From contig OY752146.1 of assembly GCA_963573315.1 (NCBI GenBank), positions 248,001-312,000 on the forward strand: a DNA stretch of 64,000 nucleotides. Reading direction: 5' to 3'. The DNA is from Entomortierella parvispora. Taxonomy: Eukaryota > Mortierellomycota > Mortierellomycetes > Mortierellales > Mortierellaceae. Numbering within the stretch: position 1 is the stretch's first letter; every line of letters begins with the position of its first letter. Below the pieces are notes generated by a model, which searched no databases, had not been told where the DNA came from, and saw only the letters and a program-made list of their open reading frames with translations. Below are positions 1 through 9,699 of the stretch, one piece after another. The translations under genes were made by a program, and so were the position numbers.

Positions 1-659
1 AAATCCAATTGATCGCAAGCAACCTGGTACTTGGACTGTCGGGGATGATAACGTTTAGTTGGACTGCCACGTGGGATGGCGTAGGTACTATTTAGCGCAT
101 TCGCCAATGCATCCTCCGTGCTGGTACCATATGGTACTGGGAAGGACCATGCTGGCAAATACGATGTGTTGCTCTCATTGGAGACGAACTGCCTTGATAC
201 CACCACTTCGTTATAATAACCGTTCTCGCCAGTTGTGCGTTCGACAAAAAATACTTTGACGACGATTAAGATGCCGATTAAAGAGTATCCTCCAAGGGAT
301 GTTACAACCAAGCCGACAAAAGGTAGCTTCTGTACTTTTCCGAATGAATTGATCGACATCATTAACGTCTCCATAAAGCCGACTTGATGTGCCCATCGAA
401 TGCTCTGAAAGTGGTGTTGAAAGTGTCGAGCGACATGGGCAAGCACAGCCGTGGTGAATGTAGACACCACGATGTCCAGGATGAGGAGCAGCAAGTTGGT
501 CTCGAAGAACGACCACGCAAGGAACATGTCAGAAAAGTAGATGTACTGTTGGAGGGATAAGATGAGGAGATGAGGTTGGGCAAACGAACAAAGAGGAGAC
601 GGAGGCACGGAGGATTGGGTGTTGTTATATGATCGGTAGCAAGCCAGTTGGAAGTGCAT
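1..659 (-). CDS. Partial membrane protein, divergent paralog of the gene at 1763
   Basis: The minus strand is open without a stop from a Met codon at 659 to the window edge, so the C-terminus is missing. The protein has hydrophobic segments near its N-terminus (around FFETNLLLLILDIVV and VGLVVTSLGGYSLIGILIVV), then an N-glycosylation-rich extracytoplasmic part. It aligns by eye with the plus-strand protein starting at 1763: both share SIRW about 30 residues before the second membrane helix, an FxxR/ER exit, LNST and a KY-V-C motif. The start at 659 is the first in-frame Met before the first helix; an internal Met at 526 is the alternative. Function unknown. The two genes lie head to head, so one is probably an inverted duplicate of the other. 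Confidence 0.6.
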   Translation of the reverse strand, partial: MHFQLACYRSYNNTQSSVPPSPLCSFAQPHLLILSLQQYIYFSDMFLAWSFFETNLLLLILDIVVSTFTTAVLAHVARHFQHHFQSIRWAHQVGFMETLMMSINSFGKVQKLPFVGLVVTSLGGYSLIGILIVVKVFFVERTTGENGYYNEVVVSRQFVSNESNTSYLPAWSFPVPYGTSTEDALANALNSTYAIPRGSPTKRYHPRQSKYQVACDQLD

Positions 660-704
660 GTTTGTTTTGTTGGCGAACGAAAATTTAGTGGGCTTTTGTT
701 TACC

Positions 705-739
<35 letters not shown>

Positions 740-1762
740 GGTGGGGGGCATCTCATCTTGCCACGCAAACAACACGCAAACACCAAACAAAAAGAACATA
801 CACGGGAACATAATCGATGTGATACTTCTCCATGGGTAGGTGCCGCTCAACGATCCATCTCTTTGAACTTGAGGTACCTGTCTTCTTCAAATTCTCTTTC
901 AGCAAAGTTATAGAATTCTGGCGATATCACCCAATCTGCTTTACCAGTACTATAAGAAAGAAAATCACCCAATTTTTAAGTAGCACGAACGAAAACAAAA
1001 GGTGCTCGGTGCTTGGTGCTTGTGTTCTTGTTTACCATAAAAAAAAAAAAAAAAAAAAGAATCTCAGAAACGAGGTCTTGGTTGCTCTTTCCTCTTCTGT
1101 CCCTCCCTTTCAGTATCTCTGTTGCCATACATTCTTTCCTCGCTCTCTGTCCATCCTTATTTCCTTCATTTCGACGCTTCTTAATCTCGCCTTTTCATTT
1201 TCTTGTCTTACTGCGAAGGCACTCAATGTAAGGAACAACCAGGAGTAATCGATATTTCTTGTTTGTTTGTTTTTTGTAAATTCTGGAAAAATGGCATGCA
1301 CGCTTGGACCTCTCATTGATTGATTCTATCCACCCTTTTCGCTACAAACAAACACGTTTCTTGGTATTCGCCCCGATCAGACAAACAATTAAGGCAGGCA
1401 TTGGTGGTTATCATTGACCTAAATCTTGTTTGTGGCAAAGTAATTCCACCCGGGCAATGTACATGTATCTAAGTGAGCGTGCCAAAGACGACGAGCAATT
1501 TCACTTGCACTTGGTAAACCAGTGGATTTCCCATGTGCACCCTTAACGCCCAACACTCGCTGGCTGCTAATTTTTGACTATTGTCGACTTTGTCGACTTG
1601 CTAAAAAAAAGGGTGATGATGACATGAAAAAAGAAAAGCAACGAGAAGCGGCTCTCGCACTGGCACTGCAGTAAGAATAAAAATTATAAAACCTTGGACT
1701 CGCCATGCTCGCCCTTTTTCACTCTTTTGTCCACATCCTTCTCTCACCGCCTTTCCCCCTTT
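660..1762. promoter_or_regulatory. Shared intergenic region of two divergent paralogs
   Basis: No gene is supported here. This 1.1-kb stretch separates the two head-to-head membrane protein genes and must hold both promoters. It carries a run of 30 T at 709-738 and a run of 20 A at 1039-1058, both simple homopolymers. The sequence ttataaaacc at 1684-1693 is a possible TATA element about 75 bp before the ATG at 1763. Open frames through the homopolymers (poly-Lys or poly-Phe) are artefacts. Confidence 0.4.
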
Positions 1763-3871
1763 ATGTTAGTCCCATGGAGGTTTGCTGTGGCCTCTGTCGC
1801 CATCGGCTTCATCAAGATCGTTTTCTCAGGCACTATCGGCGCCATCCTCGTCTATTACAACAGACTATCCAATGACTCTTACGCCAACAGCATCCGCTGG
1901 TCTCGCAATGGGGGACTTTTTGAGATGGTCGTCCTCTTAAAGAACTCTTGGAAAATATTGCCCAGGGAGAGCCGTATTGCCATGACCAGTGTGATCTCTG
2001 CACAAATATTCGCGCTGCTTCTCCCCATATTGCTCGGCGCGTTTGTATATCGAGCGGACAGATTCACTAATGTGTCTCCCTCTGTCGCTGTCACTGGACA
2101 ACAACCAGCAACAGAGCTCTTTCTGTGGACTGACTGGACAGCATTCATGGAGTCCGACGCTACGATGGAGGATACCTTAGTGCGACTACTCAACAGTACC
2201 CGTTTCAACCCCAACAGTAACCCTGACGCTATCTACACACCGCGCAAGTACGACTATGTTGTTCCCTGCAATGAAACAGGCGTCCTTTTGATAATTATCT
2301 CGACCGACTCTCCAACCCAATATCCATTCATGTATCCATCTCCTCACGATAACTGTGCAGTGCTAGTAGCAACACTGGAGAATGGAAATGGCGTCTACAC
2401 TTTGGATGTCGAGACCGCAACAAATCAACTTGCATCTGCTGGGGAGTACATAGTGGTTGCACCAATCGCTTTCAGCGACACACTCTGGGACGTAGTCCCT
2501 GATTTCACTGCATCAAATGGTCACATGTGTGAACTGCCCACCTTCGGTATGGAACGCTATGGACAGCTGCCAGAGGATGGTATCGTTGCGCTTCCTATAA
2601 CATCCACAGTGAGGTGCCAGTATAACACCAGTGATTCTTTTATCATGGGAAGCACCTTCACCAAGTTTGCAGTCAACCATCTCAAAGACTTCAGCAACGT
2701 AACAACGTTGGTCTTTGATGACCCATCAAAGCTTCCGCTCCTGCAATCCATGAGCATCGCCATCAACAATGGGACCTTCCTGAACCCAAGCAACAATGCG
2801 ACCGCGGCCATACTCATAAAAATCTCAGACAACGTCGACTTTTTGTCTTGTGCTTCGTTTTACTTTAATCTGACAAACAATATGGGCCTTGTTTGTACGT
2901 ATGTCATGACAGCATTGATTTCAACCGAGCCACAGCAATGGGACCCTCTCACGCCAACAACATTCAGAGACGCCACTTCTCCTCCTTCGGCCGTTCTAGA
3001 TGTATCATTCACGAACGTGACGAACCAGAATGAGTTCACCATCTACCATATGCCTTCGGGCTTGAATGAGGTCATATCCCCGTACTCAGTGTCACACTTG
3101 CTCAAGGCTACAACTGATACAACACTATACCTTGCCTCTCTCGGTCACAATGTCGTCGTGAACCCGCAAACTGAGCAACTCTGTGTTGTCTATGACACCG
3201 TCGAGCTGAGGGATGCGTTCGAAGTCCCATTGGGCCTTGTCATTTTCCTGATCGTGGCGACTATAATCTGCCTTGTTTTTTGGTATTGCTCGGAGAGGTA
3301 CACGCCAGTCTTTAATGGGTCCTTTTACAAAATCATCTACCAGAGAGTCCTGTTAGAGGAGGAGGAAAAGGGAATGCTCATGGACTGCACACACGATCCT
3401 TTGTCATTCGAAGGCTACAAGGTGATCCTCGACTTTGATGGGAACCTCGCTGGATCATCTCAAGAGGATGTCGCGGACAATTGGAGCAACCAGTCGCAGA
3501 CATCGCATTCAGCACTGTTGATGGAACTGGTTCCACTTCAGGTGGCACACAGTCCAGTCATATCACCACCAGCACCTTCTCCCATTCCAACCTGTCCAGC
3601 GGTCGCCAGTTCTGGGTCCTCTTATTCGTACGCTGGATCAACCTTTTCATCAGGTCAGGCAATTGGTCAAGGCCATTCGCCGCCCATCCCACCAAGACCT
3701 CCCATGATCAACGGCGTGTATTCTCATGCTTTTACTACGAATTCGGCAAATCGTTCTCTTCAGTCTGTTTCCAGTCCTGCCACAAGAAAAATGTCAACTT
3801 TATCTAGTCTTCCCCCTCGACCTATACCACTTCCACAATCTGTGACCCTTATTGACAGCCCATTCGATTGA
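1763..3871 (+). CDS. Three-helix membrane protein with glycosylated ectodomain and Pro-rich tail
   Basis: An intronless frame of about 702 codons from the Met at 1763; an upstream in-frame Met at 1694 would give 725 aa but lies about where the TATA-like sequence would place the transcript start. Near the N-terminus there are two hydrophobic segments (VASVAIGFIKIVFSGTIGAI and VISAQIFALLLPILLGAFVY). A long Asn-rich ectodomain with many NxS/T sites and several Cys follows. A third helix (LGLVIFLIVATIICLVFWYC) precedes a cytosolic tail of about 190 residues, rich in Ser/Pro with PPRPP-type motifs that could bind SH3 domains. No enzymatic motif is visible. A receptor- or sensor-like role is only a guess from topology. 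It is paralogous to the truncated gene at 1-659. Confidence 0.75.
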   Translation: MLVPWRFAVASVAIGFIKIVFSGTIGAILVYYNRLSNDSYANSIRWSRNGGLFEMVVLLKNSWKILPRESRIAMTSVISAQIFALLLPILLGAFVYRADRFTNVSPSVAVTGQQPATELFLWTDWTAFMESDATMEDTLVRLLNSTRFNPNSNPDAIYTPRKYDYVVPCNETGVLLIIISTDSPTQYPFMYPSPHDNCAVLVATLENGNGVYTLDVETATNQLASAGEYIVVAPIAFSDTLWDVVPDFTASNGHMCELPTFGMERYGQLPEDGIVALPITSTVRCQYNTSDSFIMGSTFTKFAVNHLKDFSNVTTLVFDDPSKLPLLQSMSIAINNGTFLNPSNNATAAILIKISDNVDFLSCASFYFNLTNNMGLVCTYVMTALISTEPQQWDPLTPTTFRDATSPPSAVLDVSFTNVTNQNEFTIYHMPSGLNEVISPYSVSHLLKATTDTTLYLASLGHNVVVNPQTEQLCVVYDTVELRDAFEVPLGLVIFLIVATIICLVFWYCSERYTPVFNGSFYKIIYQRVLLEEEEKGMLMDCTHDPLSFEGYKVILDFDGNLAGSSQEDVADNWSNQSQTSHSALLMELVPLQVAHSPVISPPAPSPIPTCPAVASSGSSYSYAGSTFSSGQAIGQGHSPPIPPRPPMINGVYSHAFTTNSANRSLQSVSSPATRKMSTLSSLPPRPIPLPQSVTLIDSPFD

Positions 3872-4562
3872 TGAGCCTACCCTCTCCTCTTCTCAGCTCC
3901 TTTTTCTTTCCTCATGAATGAAACTAAAAGTAAAAACACGTACTCATGAATAGGTGCAGGCTTGGCAATGGGTTGTAAATGGGAAGTGGAAGTGGGAAGA
4001 GAATTAACAAAACGATGAAAAGACAGACAAAATTACAGAAAAGACGCGCACGGACACTGTCCCAGGTGTGAGCGCGAAAGAGCAAGGTGTGATTCGATCT
4101 GATAAGACTGGTGGCTTATCTCTGCAACAACATGGCATGCGTCCAGTGAGGTCCCTTTTTGTGTGGGTCTACTCGACTCATCGTCCACCATGGTAATGAA
4201 GGCACCGGAGAAGGGGCTGGCCATCATGGCCAGTGCAAGGTTGAACCGGGCTACGAATTGGTTATCAAAAGACCCCATTGCATTAATTTCACAGCGCCAC
4301 TAATTTTGAAAATGGTGGCGATGCAGCTAATACGATCCGAAGAAGATTTTCTTCTTCGGATCGTATTTGCTGCACCATGAGCACGTGTCAGGATATGGTG
4401 ATGAGCGATATTTCTGGGAATTTTGTATTTTTTGTCATGCAAATACTGTTGTCCTTGGCATATTAAAGCGCCTGTCTTTTGGCAGAGCCGTACATAATAA
4501 TGCCTCAAATGTACTATAAGCTGGACTGACTTGCGTGCGATGACTGTATTGGATGCCGAGTG
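3872..4562. other. Intergenic region containing a long hairpin
   Basis: No coding region is supported. The segment lies between the convergent ends of the membrane protein gene and the small secreted-protein gene. Its only striking structure is the inverted repeat at 4322-4374, listed separately. Confidence 0.5.
4322..4374. repeat. Inverted repeat, 25-bp arms with 3-nt loop
   Basis: The arms at 4322-4346 and 4350-4374 are reverse complements apart from one mismatch, and the inner 18 bp are perfect. The loop is ttt. The structure would form a strong hairpin in RNA or a cruciform in DNA. It sits between two convergent genes, so a bidirectional termination or processing role is possible. It could equally be a fold-back remnant of a transposable element. 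Confidence 0.9.
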
Positions 4563-4907
4563 TTAATGGGATCCGGTTCCAGGGAATTTTTTTGAGCATA
4601 TCCTTCTAGGACCAACGGGGACTTCTTCAGAGTCAGTGGTTGATTGCGAATTGCAATGTGCTCTATCGAATGTACCGTGTCTTAATCCCGGTCTGTGGCG
4701 CCCATCGCCTGGATCTTCATTCGGTTCTGATGTGGGAGGACCACCGCGCTCTTCGTCTGGATTTAGAGTGGGACCCCCGTTCGAGGGTCCTCCGTCTCGC
4801 CCATCGTCTGAACGTGATCCAATCGCGGCACGGCTCTCTGCATGGGTTAATCCAGCCAGCGAAACAAGAGTCAGCAAAAAAGCTGCTGTGCAGAAATACT
4901 TTTTCAT
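4563..4907 (-). CDS. Small secreted protein, Pro/Gly/Asp-rich
   Basis: A 114-aa frame starting MKKYFCTAAFLLTLVSL, a classical signal peptide with a basic n-region, hydrophobic core and likely cleavage after THA (about residue 23). The mature part is hydrophilic with GG/PP/DD-rich repeats and three Cys. No domain is recognised. The gene has its own promoter: tatataaag on the minus strand at 5037-5045, about 130 bp before the ATG. The 5' leader is CT-rich and CA-rich, as in well-expressed fungal genes. It may be a lineage-specific secreted or effector-like peptide; function unknown. Small size and overlapping plus-strand frames lower certainty, but the signal peptide plus TATA combination argues for a real gene. 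Confidence 0.6.
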   Translation of the reverse strand: MKKYFCTAAFLLTLVSLAGLTHAESRAAIGSRSDDGRDGGPSNGGPTLNPDEERGGPPTSEPNEDPGDGRHRPGLRHGTFDRAHCNSQSTTDSEEVPVGPRRICSKKFPGTGSH

Positions 4908-5036
4908 TGTGCAAAGCTGACTAAGGGATGCAAAGGATTCGGTGCTTGAAGTACTGTAATGGTTTCAAGCAGTGATGGAAGTGAGGGAGTTAGGGTACGA
5001 TCCGATGTGCGTCGGTGAAACAGATGTGCAAGCCCT

Positions 5037-5045
5037 CTTTATATA
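5037..5045 (-). promoter_or_regulatory. TATA box of the small secreted-protein gene
   Basis: The minus strand reads tatataaag, about 130 bp upstream of the ATG at 4907, followed by a pyrimidine/CA-rich leader. Position and sequence fit a fungal core promoter. Confidence 0.5.
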
Positions 5046-6812
5046 CGTGAAAAGGATGAAAAGAGTTACAAATTGACTTATTTGTCATGGAGTTTCCAAG
5101 TTGGGCGAGAATGAGAGAGATGGCTTCTAAGAAATAGCGACACTAAAATGATTGAGGGAGGAGACAAAGAAGAAAAGAGAATAACAATGAGGTGGAATGA
5201 AAAAAGGAGAGACTGGGCCAAGGGGAGGGGACAGGAGAGATTGTGTCAAGGGGGATACAGAGTAAAATAGAGACGGGGACGCAAGCTTGACCATTGGCCT
5301 GTTCAAGGGGCAACACCATCATGGCCACAAGACTGACATGTGGCAGCCAAGCAAGGAGCAACGTCTGCACTAAAGAACGGTACGATATCTGTTGACATCA
5401 TTGTGAGAAAGCTACACGCAAGAAAAATTATTAATAAGAGAAGGTGGAAAGGGATGTAAAAGGAGGAGGGCACAAAAAGGACGAATTGAAAAATAGTGAA
5501 CTTTTTACATCCTTCGTGTGTGAACTGGGAAACTTTTCCTTTCGCGTCGAATAGATGTAGTTCAAGCGGATAGAGGGAGCAGCGGACTACTGACAATGAA
5601 AAAAAAATATTGTGGTTCCGGTTGTAATGAGGCTAGGGAAAAGGATCGGGTAAATAGATTTTTCTCGATGAAGGGGCTAACCCTTTTTTTTTTTTGATCT
5701 AGAGATTCTGAGAGTGAGAGTGTAATCTCACTATGAGGGTGTATGGTAAGGGGGGTGGGGGTGGAGTAGTTCTGTCGAACGGTTTTCGCATGTCCTCTCA
5801 CAGCTCACCAAGTCCTTCTCCACTGTGTGGACCTGAACAGGAGTCATGCAACCTAAGTTTATGAGTACACTCAATCGCGAAATTTCCCGATAATGCTCCA
5901 GCGCTCACGCGACACGATCTCTATGACGAAAAAGAGGGGTCGATGTGTCGATAAGGAAGCAAGACGGGGGTGTCAAAAAATACAAAAGCGCGTTTCCTTT
6001 GCTCTGCGTTTGATCTGTACAGATGTGCGCTTCAATTGCTCCCTGTTCGATCTCAAAGTTCTTTTGGCCCACAATTTATTTTTGACTCCCTCCTTTTATT
6101 TGCTTCAAGTCTTGCTCTGTTCGACCTTAGCTTCTTGACAGGACCGACCAACTGCAGCTTCCTGGGCGGGTTCACACGACAGATGGATATCTTGGTATGT
6201 TAATTATAAGATACTAGACTTGTGAGGGCTCTTTAAATCTGCTCTCCACTTTTCTTAATCTTTTGTGAAGAAGAAGCGAGCTTGCAAAAAGAAAAACGTT
6301 GGCGACTAAGAGAGCGATCAAGCCAGGATCCATCGTATTTTGCGGTTTATGAAAAGAATAAATGGGGATAGAAAGACAGAAAGAAGAAAGAAAGAAAGAA
6401 AGAGGAATGAGAATCAAAAAAAATGAGGAAATAAATAGTGCTCACTTGTTAAGGGTAGATGTCGTCGCCAAGTAGGGGCCACTGGTTCACTGTTTGATCA
6501 ACAGCTGCGGTAGTCTACGCATCACACAGCAGTGGTTCTATTCGAGCTGAAAGTTCATGTCTATCTTCATCTTCCGCCACTCAACTTGTTGGTTGCGTGT
6601 GTTCCAAACGCCAAGAACGAGTCGTTGCAACTTTGCTGATCCCACGATCTCTCCCATCTTTTCGAGTGGTACTTGGGCGAACGTGGGAAATTACTGAAGG
6701 TAACTTGGCCAGACGACAAGCAGCAACTGTTGGACCACAAATAAAGGCATCACATTTTACACTGAAGGCAAACAACAGCAGTCCAACCAAAATACAAATT
6801 GACGCCTCCTCC

Positions 6813-7456
6813 ATCTAGATAGTGTCCTGGATACAAAGTTAGGGGTACAGTGAACAATCGAGTTTGATTTGTTGAGCACGATCGTTGAGTACCCGCTTAT
6901 TACCGGTAGTTGGGGAAGCCATGGTTCTCTGTATCTAGATAGTCTAGGTTAGCGTCTTGGACACAAAGTCGGGGTGCACAGTGCACGATTGAGTTTGAGG
7001 CGTTGAACACGGTAGTTTAGGGGATCCAATCTTTATTGGTTCGCTCGACTTGCAGATCCCCGTCAGTTTTCACAGGAGAACGTGGCAGGGCGGGAACTGG
7101 AATGCACATGGCTCTTGCATGCAACTCCAAATCGATCCTTGAGAACGCCCTTGATTTCGAGGGCTGAAAGTCTCCCATTGCGCCCTGTTAAAAGAAGGAG
7201 CAGATGTTCTTTGACTTTTGGAACTTTTGGAGGGTTTGTGTAACCCTGAGTCGTTTCTGGTGTTTGCATGCTATAACCATGCAACCTAATTTCCAGTCAC
7301 TTTCACTTTTTCCCATGTAATAAAACAGGAGGGCGCGAGTCGATCGTAGTGAGAAAGTAACGAAGAGCAATGGTTTTTTGTATCTAGATTGTGAATTGGG
7401 CAAAGGCTAGGTCCACAATGTACTGCACAATCGAGTTTTAGATGTCGAACATGATC
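6813..7456. repeat. Three diverged direct repeats of about 75-85 bp
   Basis: Copies lie near 6813-6887, 6932-7010 and 7381-7456. Each begins with atctagat and shares a core resembling acaaagt-ggg-acagtg-ac-atcgagttt followed by gtt/gtcgaacacgat. Copies 2 and 3 are also preceded by a similar ggttctctgt/ggttttttgt. Similarity is only about 70% by eye, so the repeats are old. All lie upstream of the broken gene at 7740. Confidence 0.55.
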
Positions 7457-7506
7457 TCAGCCCGAGCCAATTGCTGCACGTTGCTAGGAAGTGCAGGGTT
7501 TCCCAT

Positions 7507-7543
7507 GGACACGTACTGTACATGTGCAGTAAGTCGGGTTTGT
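7507..7543. repeat. Dispersed 37-bp repeat, copy 1 (palindromic core)
   Basis: The sequence from ggacacgtactg to cgggtttgt recurs at 9650-9686 with two differences. Its core tactgtacatgtgcagta is a palindrome with one mismatch; the second copy is perfectly palindromic. One copy lies on each side of the broken gene at 7740-8656. Confidence 0.75.
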
Positions 7544-7624
7544 TGATGAGGCGCTGAGTTTTACGCGACAAAAAAAATCGCCAAGATGCCAAGAGATCTC
7601 TACCACCATTTTTTTCCTGCATCC

Positions 7625-7633
7625 TATAAAAGG
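7625..7633 (+). promoter_or_regulatory. TATA box upstream of the 7740 gene
   Basis: The sequence tataaaagg lies about 115 bp before the ATG at 7740, followed by a CA/CT-rich leader. The promoter appears intact although the coding region is broken. Confidence 0.5.
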
Positions 7634-7739
7634 TGGTTCAACCATCCGTCTTAATTTTGAACATTACCATCCTACATCCTAAAAACTCAAACCACTACTA
7701 TCATACATTCCCCCTTTTATAAACACACCTGGAACTGGA

Positions 7740-8656
7740 ATGTCGAGCCTTGGAAGACTGATCAAGATCTTTGCCGAGTTTTTCAGAAAACATTCGACGT
7801 CCCTCGCGTTCGGAGTGAGTGGAGCAGCTCTCTTGACGACGGCTGTCCAATGGGGCGTTTCTGAGGCCGGCAAAAGCGGACACCGTGTCGGAATTGCCAT
7901 CACTTGGCCGAATGTCCCGGGCATGTGGGAGACGGGAGGATGGGGACCTTGGAAAGACTTCTACGATACGGACGGAAACAAGGAGCACAATGGGAAAGAT
8001 TGGATCAAGAAAGGAGAAGGCATCACAACCAGGGAGACGCTCTCCACTGGCAATTTGGTCCACTTCAACCTAAAACAGCCGAGCGAGGGAAACAACGTGT
8101 GCATCAGCTCCATCGTCATGGGCTTTAACAAGGATGTCCCCACCTTGGGTGGAGTTACGCTGGTCCTCGACACCTCGGTCATGAACTACATCTTTGTGGA
8201 TCCTCACAAGGCCTACGATGACACCGGTATTGCATTTGGTGGGGTACAGCTGATAGAGCTGCGGATTACCTGTCATTTGACGCGTATGCCTTGAAGGATT
8301 GCAAGCACAGTTACCAATTGGCTGGACTTGAGAAGTACATCAAGTGCGTGCAGGGTGCAATCATCCACTCTTGCACCATCAACAAGGGGTGCTTTCGCTT
8401 CCCGCAATCGTCTTTGCAGTCATCCCAAAATCTTTCAACTGGAGGACCACTCAAGCCAGTCAAGATCGCTGACTCTTAATGTTGGTTTTGTTTTTTTTTT
8501 TTCTAAAAAAAAAAGTTGACTTCACATTCGTGTCTCCTTCTCCAATTACCCACCAGGATCAAGACCCTTGTCAAGTGCAAAGATGACTCTGGAGATATTG
8601 GTGCTTCACAGTCTTCACGCTCTCATTGTATGACACCGATCATGACCACCCAGGAC
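7740..8656 (+). pseudogene. Frame-broken gene, unknown protein with N-terminal hydrophobic helix
   Basis: The first frame (7740-8294, 184 aa) starts MSSLGRLIKIFAEFF and has a hydrophobic stretch (LAFGVSGAALLTTAV), then a Trp/Gly-rich soluble part. Near 8244 the natural continuation shifts to another frame, reading DRAADYLSFDAYALKDC and on through Cys-containing sequence. After a T/A homopolymer insert (about 8488-8515) and a plausible acceptor (ttacccaccag, ending near 8558), coding-like sequence resumes as IKTLVKCKDDSGD. It shifts once more to end TVFTLSLYDTDHDHPG and a stop near 8656. At least two frame breaks make this a pseudogene, unless the assembly is wrong. The protein family is not recognised. 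A TATA box is still present. Confidence 0.55.
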
Positions 8657-9649
8657 GCTTTACGCTCAAACAGTGAAACGTTTTTTTTCTTTTTTTTCAA
8701 GTTATTTTTATTTTATTTTTTTATTTTTTGGGAAAGTCACGCTATCTCTCCTTTTCTTTTCAAGATTGGGACAAGTCCTCTCCTTTCCAACTGTCCACCA
8801 CTGGAAGACTGTTCGTTGCTGAGGGTTGCCCCAGTACTTCTTGTAGGACAGAACATTTCTTAGTTGGATTTTCCCTTAGGCAGCAAAACTATCGGGTCCC
8901 TGGTAACCTGGAGGCCCATCATTCATAAAAATGAAGCAGATGTCATGACTGCCCTACAAGAGACGCAACATCAAAACAACGTACTTCGGTGATAGACTAC
9001 GATTTCTCGTCTCATTTTCAGACGTTTCTGATCTACACTCACCAATATTCGACTAAGTAGAGTGGTGAAAAGCATCAATTTTGGTAACCTGGTCATCTTT
9101 CACGCCCATCTTTGTCCCATTCCTCTTGTTCTCGATGGAATATCTCGAATGAGTCGATAGACAATTGAAAACTACACTTGTTCATGAAGTTTGGAAGAGA
9201 TTCGACGAAAAGTCATTCCTGATCGACATTTTTTTGTAAAAAAGTAGCATCTTCAAAATCCTGACAACAATCGCATCTGTAGATTATCGAGCTTTTTGTT
9301 AATTCCAGACAAAGCATCTTTTCAATCTCATCCAAAACGGCTGACTTTTGCTGAGAATCTTGTAGTTAGAACAGTACGCATCCCCAGTTACTTTGGTGCC
9401 AATTGCGTTTGATTCCAGCGACTTTTACTAGTACATATCTTTTCAACCATGATCTCAAAGCAGTTCTGTGAGCGTGTATGAAAATTTGGTGACGGGTGGC
9501 GGTGCGGTTAAGTTAAATAAAGTGACCGACAGAAAAGGGAGACGGGCTGACAACTAAGAGCAATCGACCGACAATTAAGAGCAATCGACCGAGAAATAAG
9601 GACTGTCGGACGGGCCGACAAATAGTCGAATCCGTCTGGATGGAGTCAA
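8657..9649. other. Noncoding stretch; short tandem repeat
   Basis: No gene is visible in this AT-rich segment. Near 9548-9600 a unit of about 18-20 bp (taagagcaatcgaccg with a short spacer) is repeated roughly two and a half times. Confidence 0.4.
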
Positions 9650-9686
9650 GGACACGTACTGCACATGTGCAGTAAGTCAGGTTTGT
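9650..9686. repeat. Dispersed 37-bp repeat, copy 2 (perfect palindrome)
   Basis: This copy matches 7507-7543 at 35 of 37 positions. Its core tactgcacatgtgcagta is a perfect 18-bp palindrome. It lies just 3' of the decayed LINE fragment. Confidence 0.75.
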
Positions 9687-9699
9687 AATTATGGTCATC

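Larger units (their letters stand above)
5050..7620. other. Region with no assignable gene; diverged repeats
   Basis: No confident gene. Minus-strand short frames with signal-like starts occur: 6581-6814 begins MEEASICILVGLLLFAFS followed by two Cys, and 5143-5370 begins MQTLLLAWLPHVS. A possible splice acceptor (tattaataatttttcttgcgtgtag, minus strand, about 5410-5435) precedes a short Cys-containing frame ending near 5303. These could be exons of small secreted proteins, but I cannot join them into a consistent model. The right part holds three diverged direct repeats, listed separately. Confidence 0.3.

Noticed and set aside
362-850. Minus-strand 162-aa frame with a poly-Lys run
   Set aside because: It runs through the T30 homopolymer and overlaps, in another frame, the better-supported membrane protein frame.
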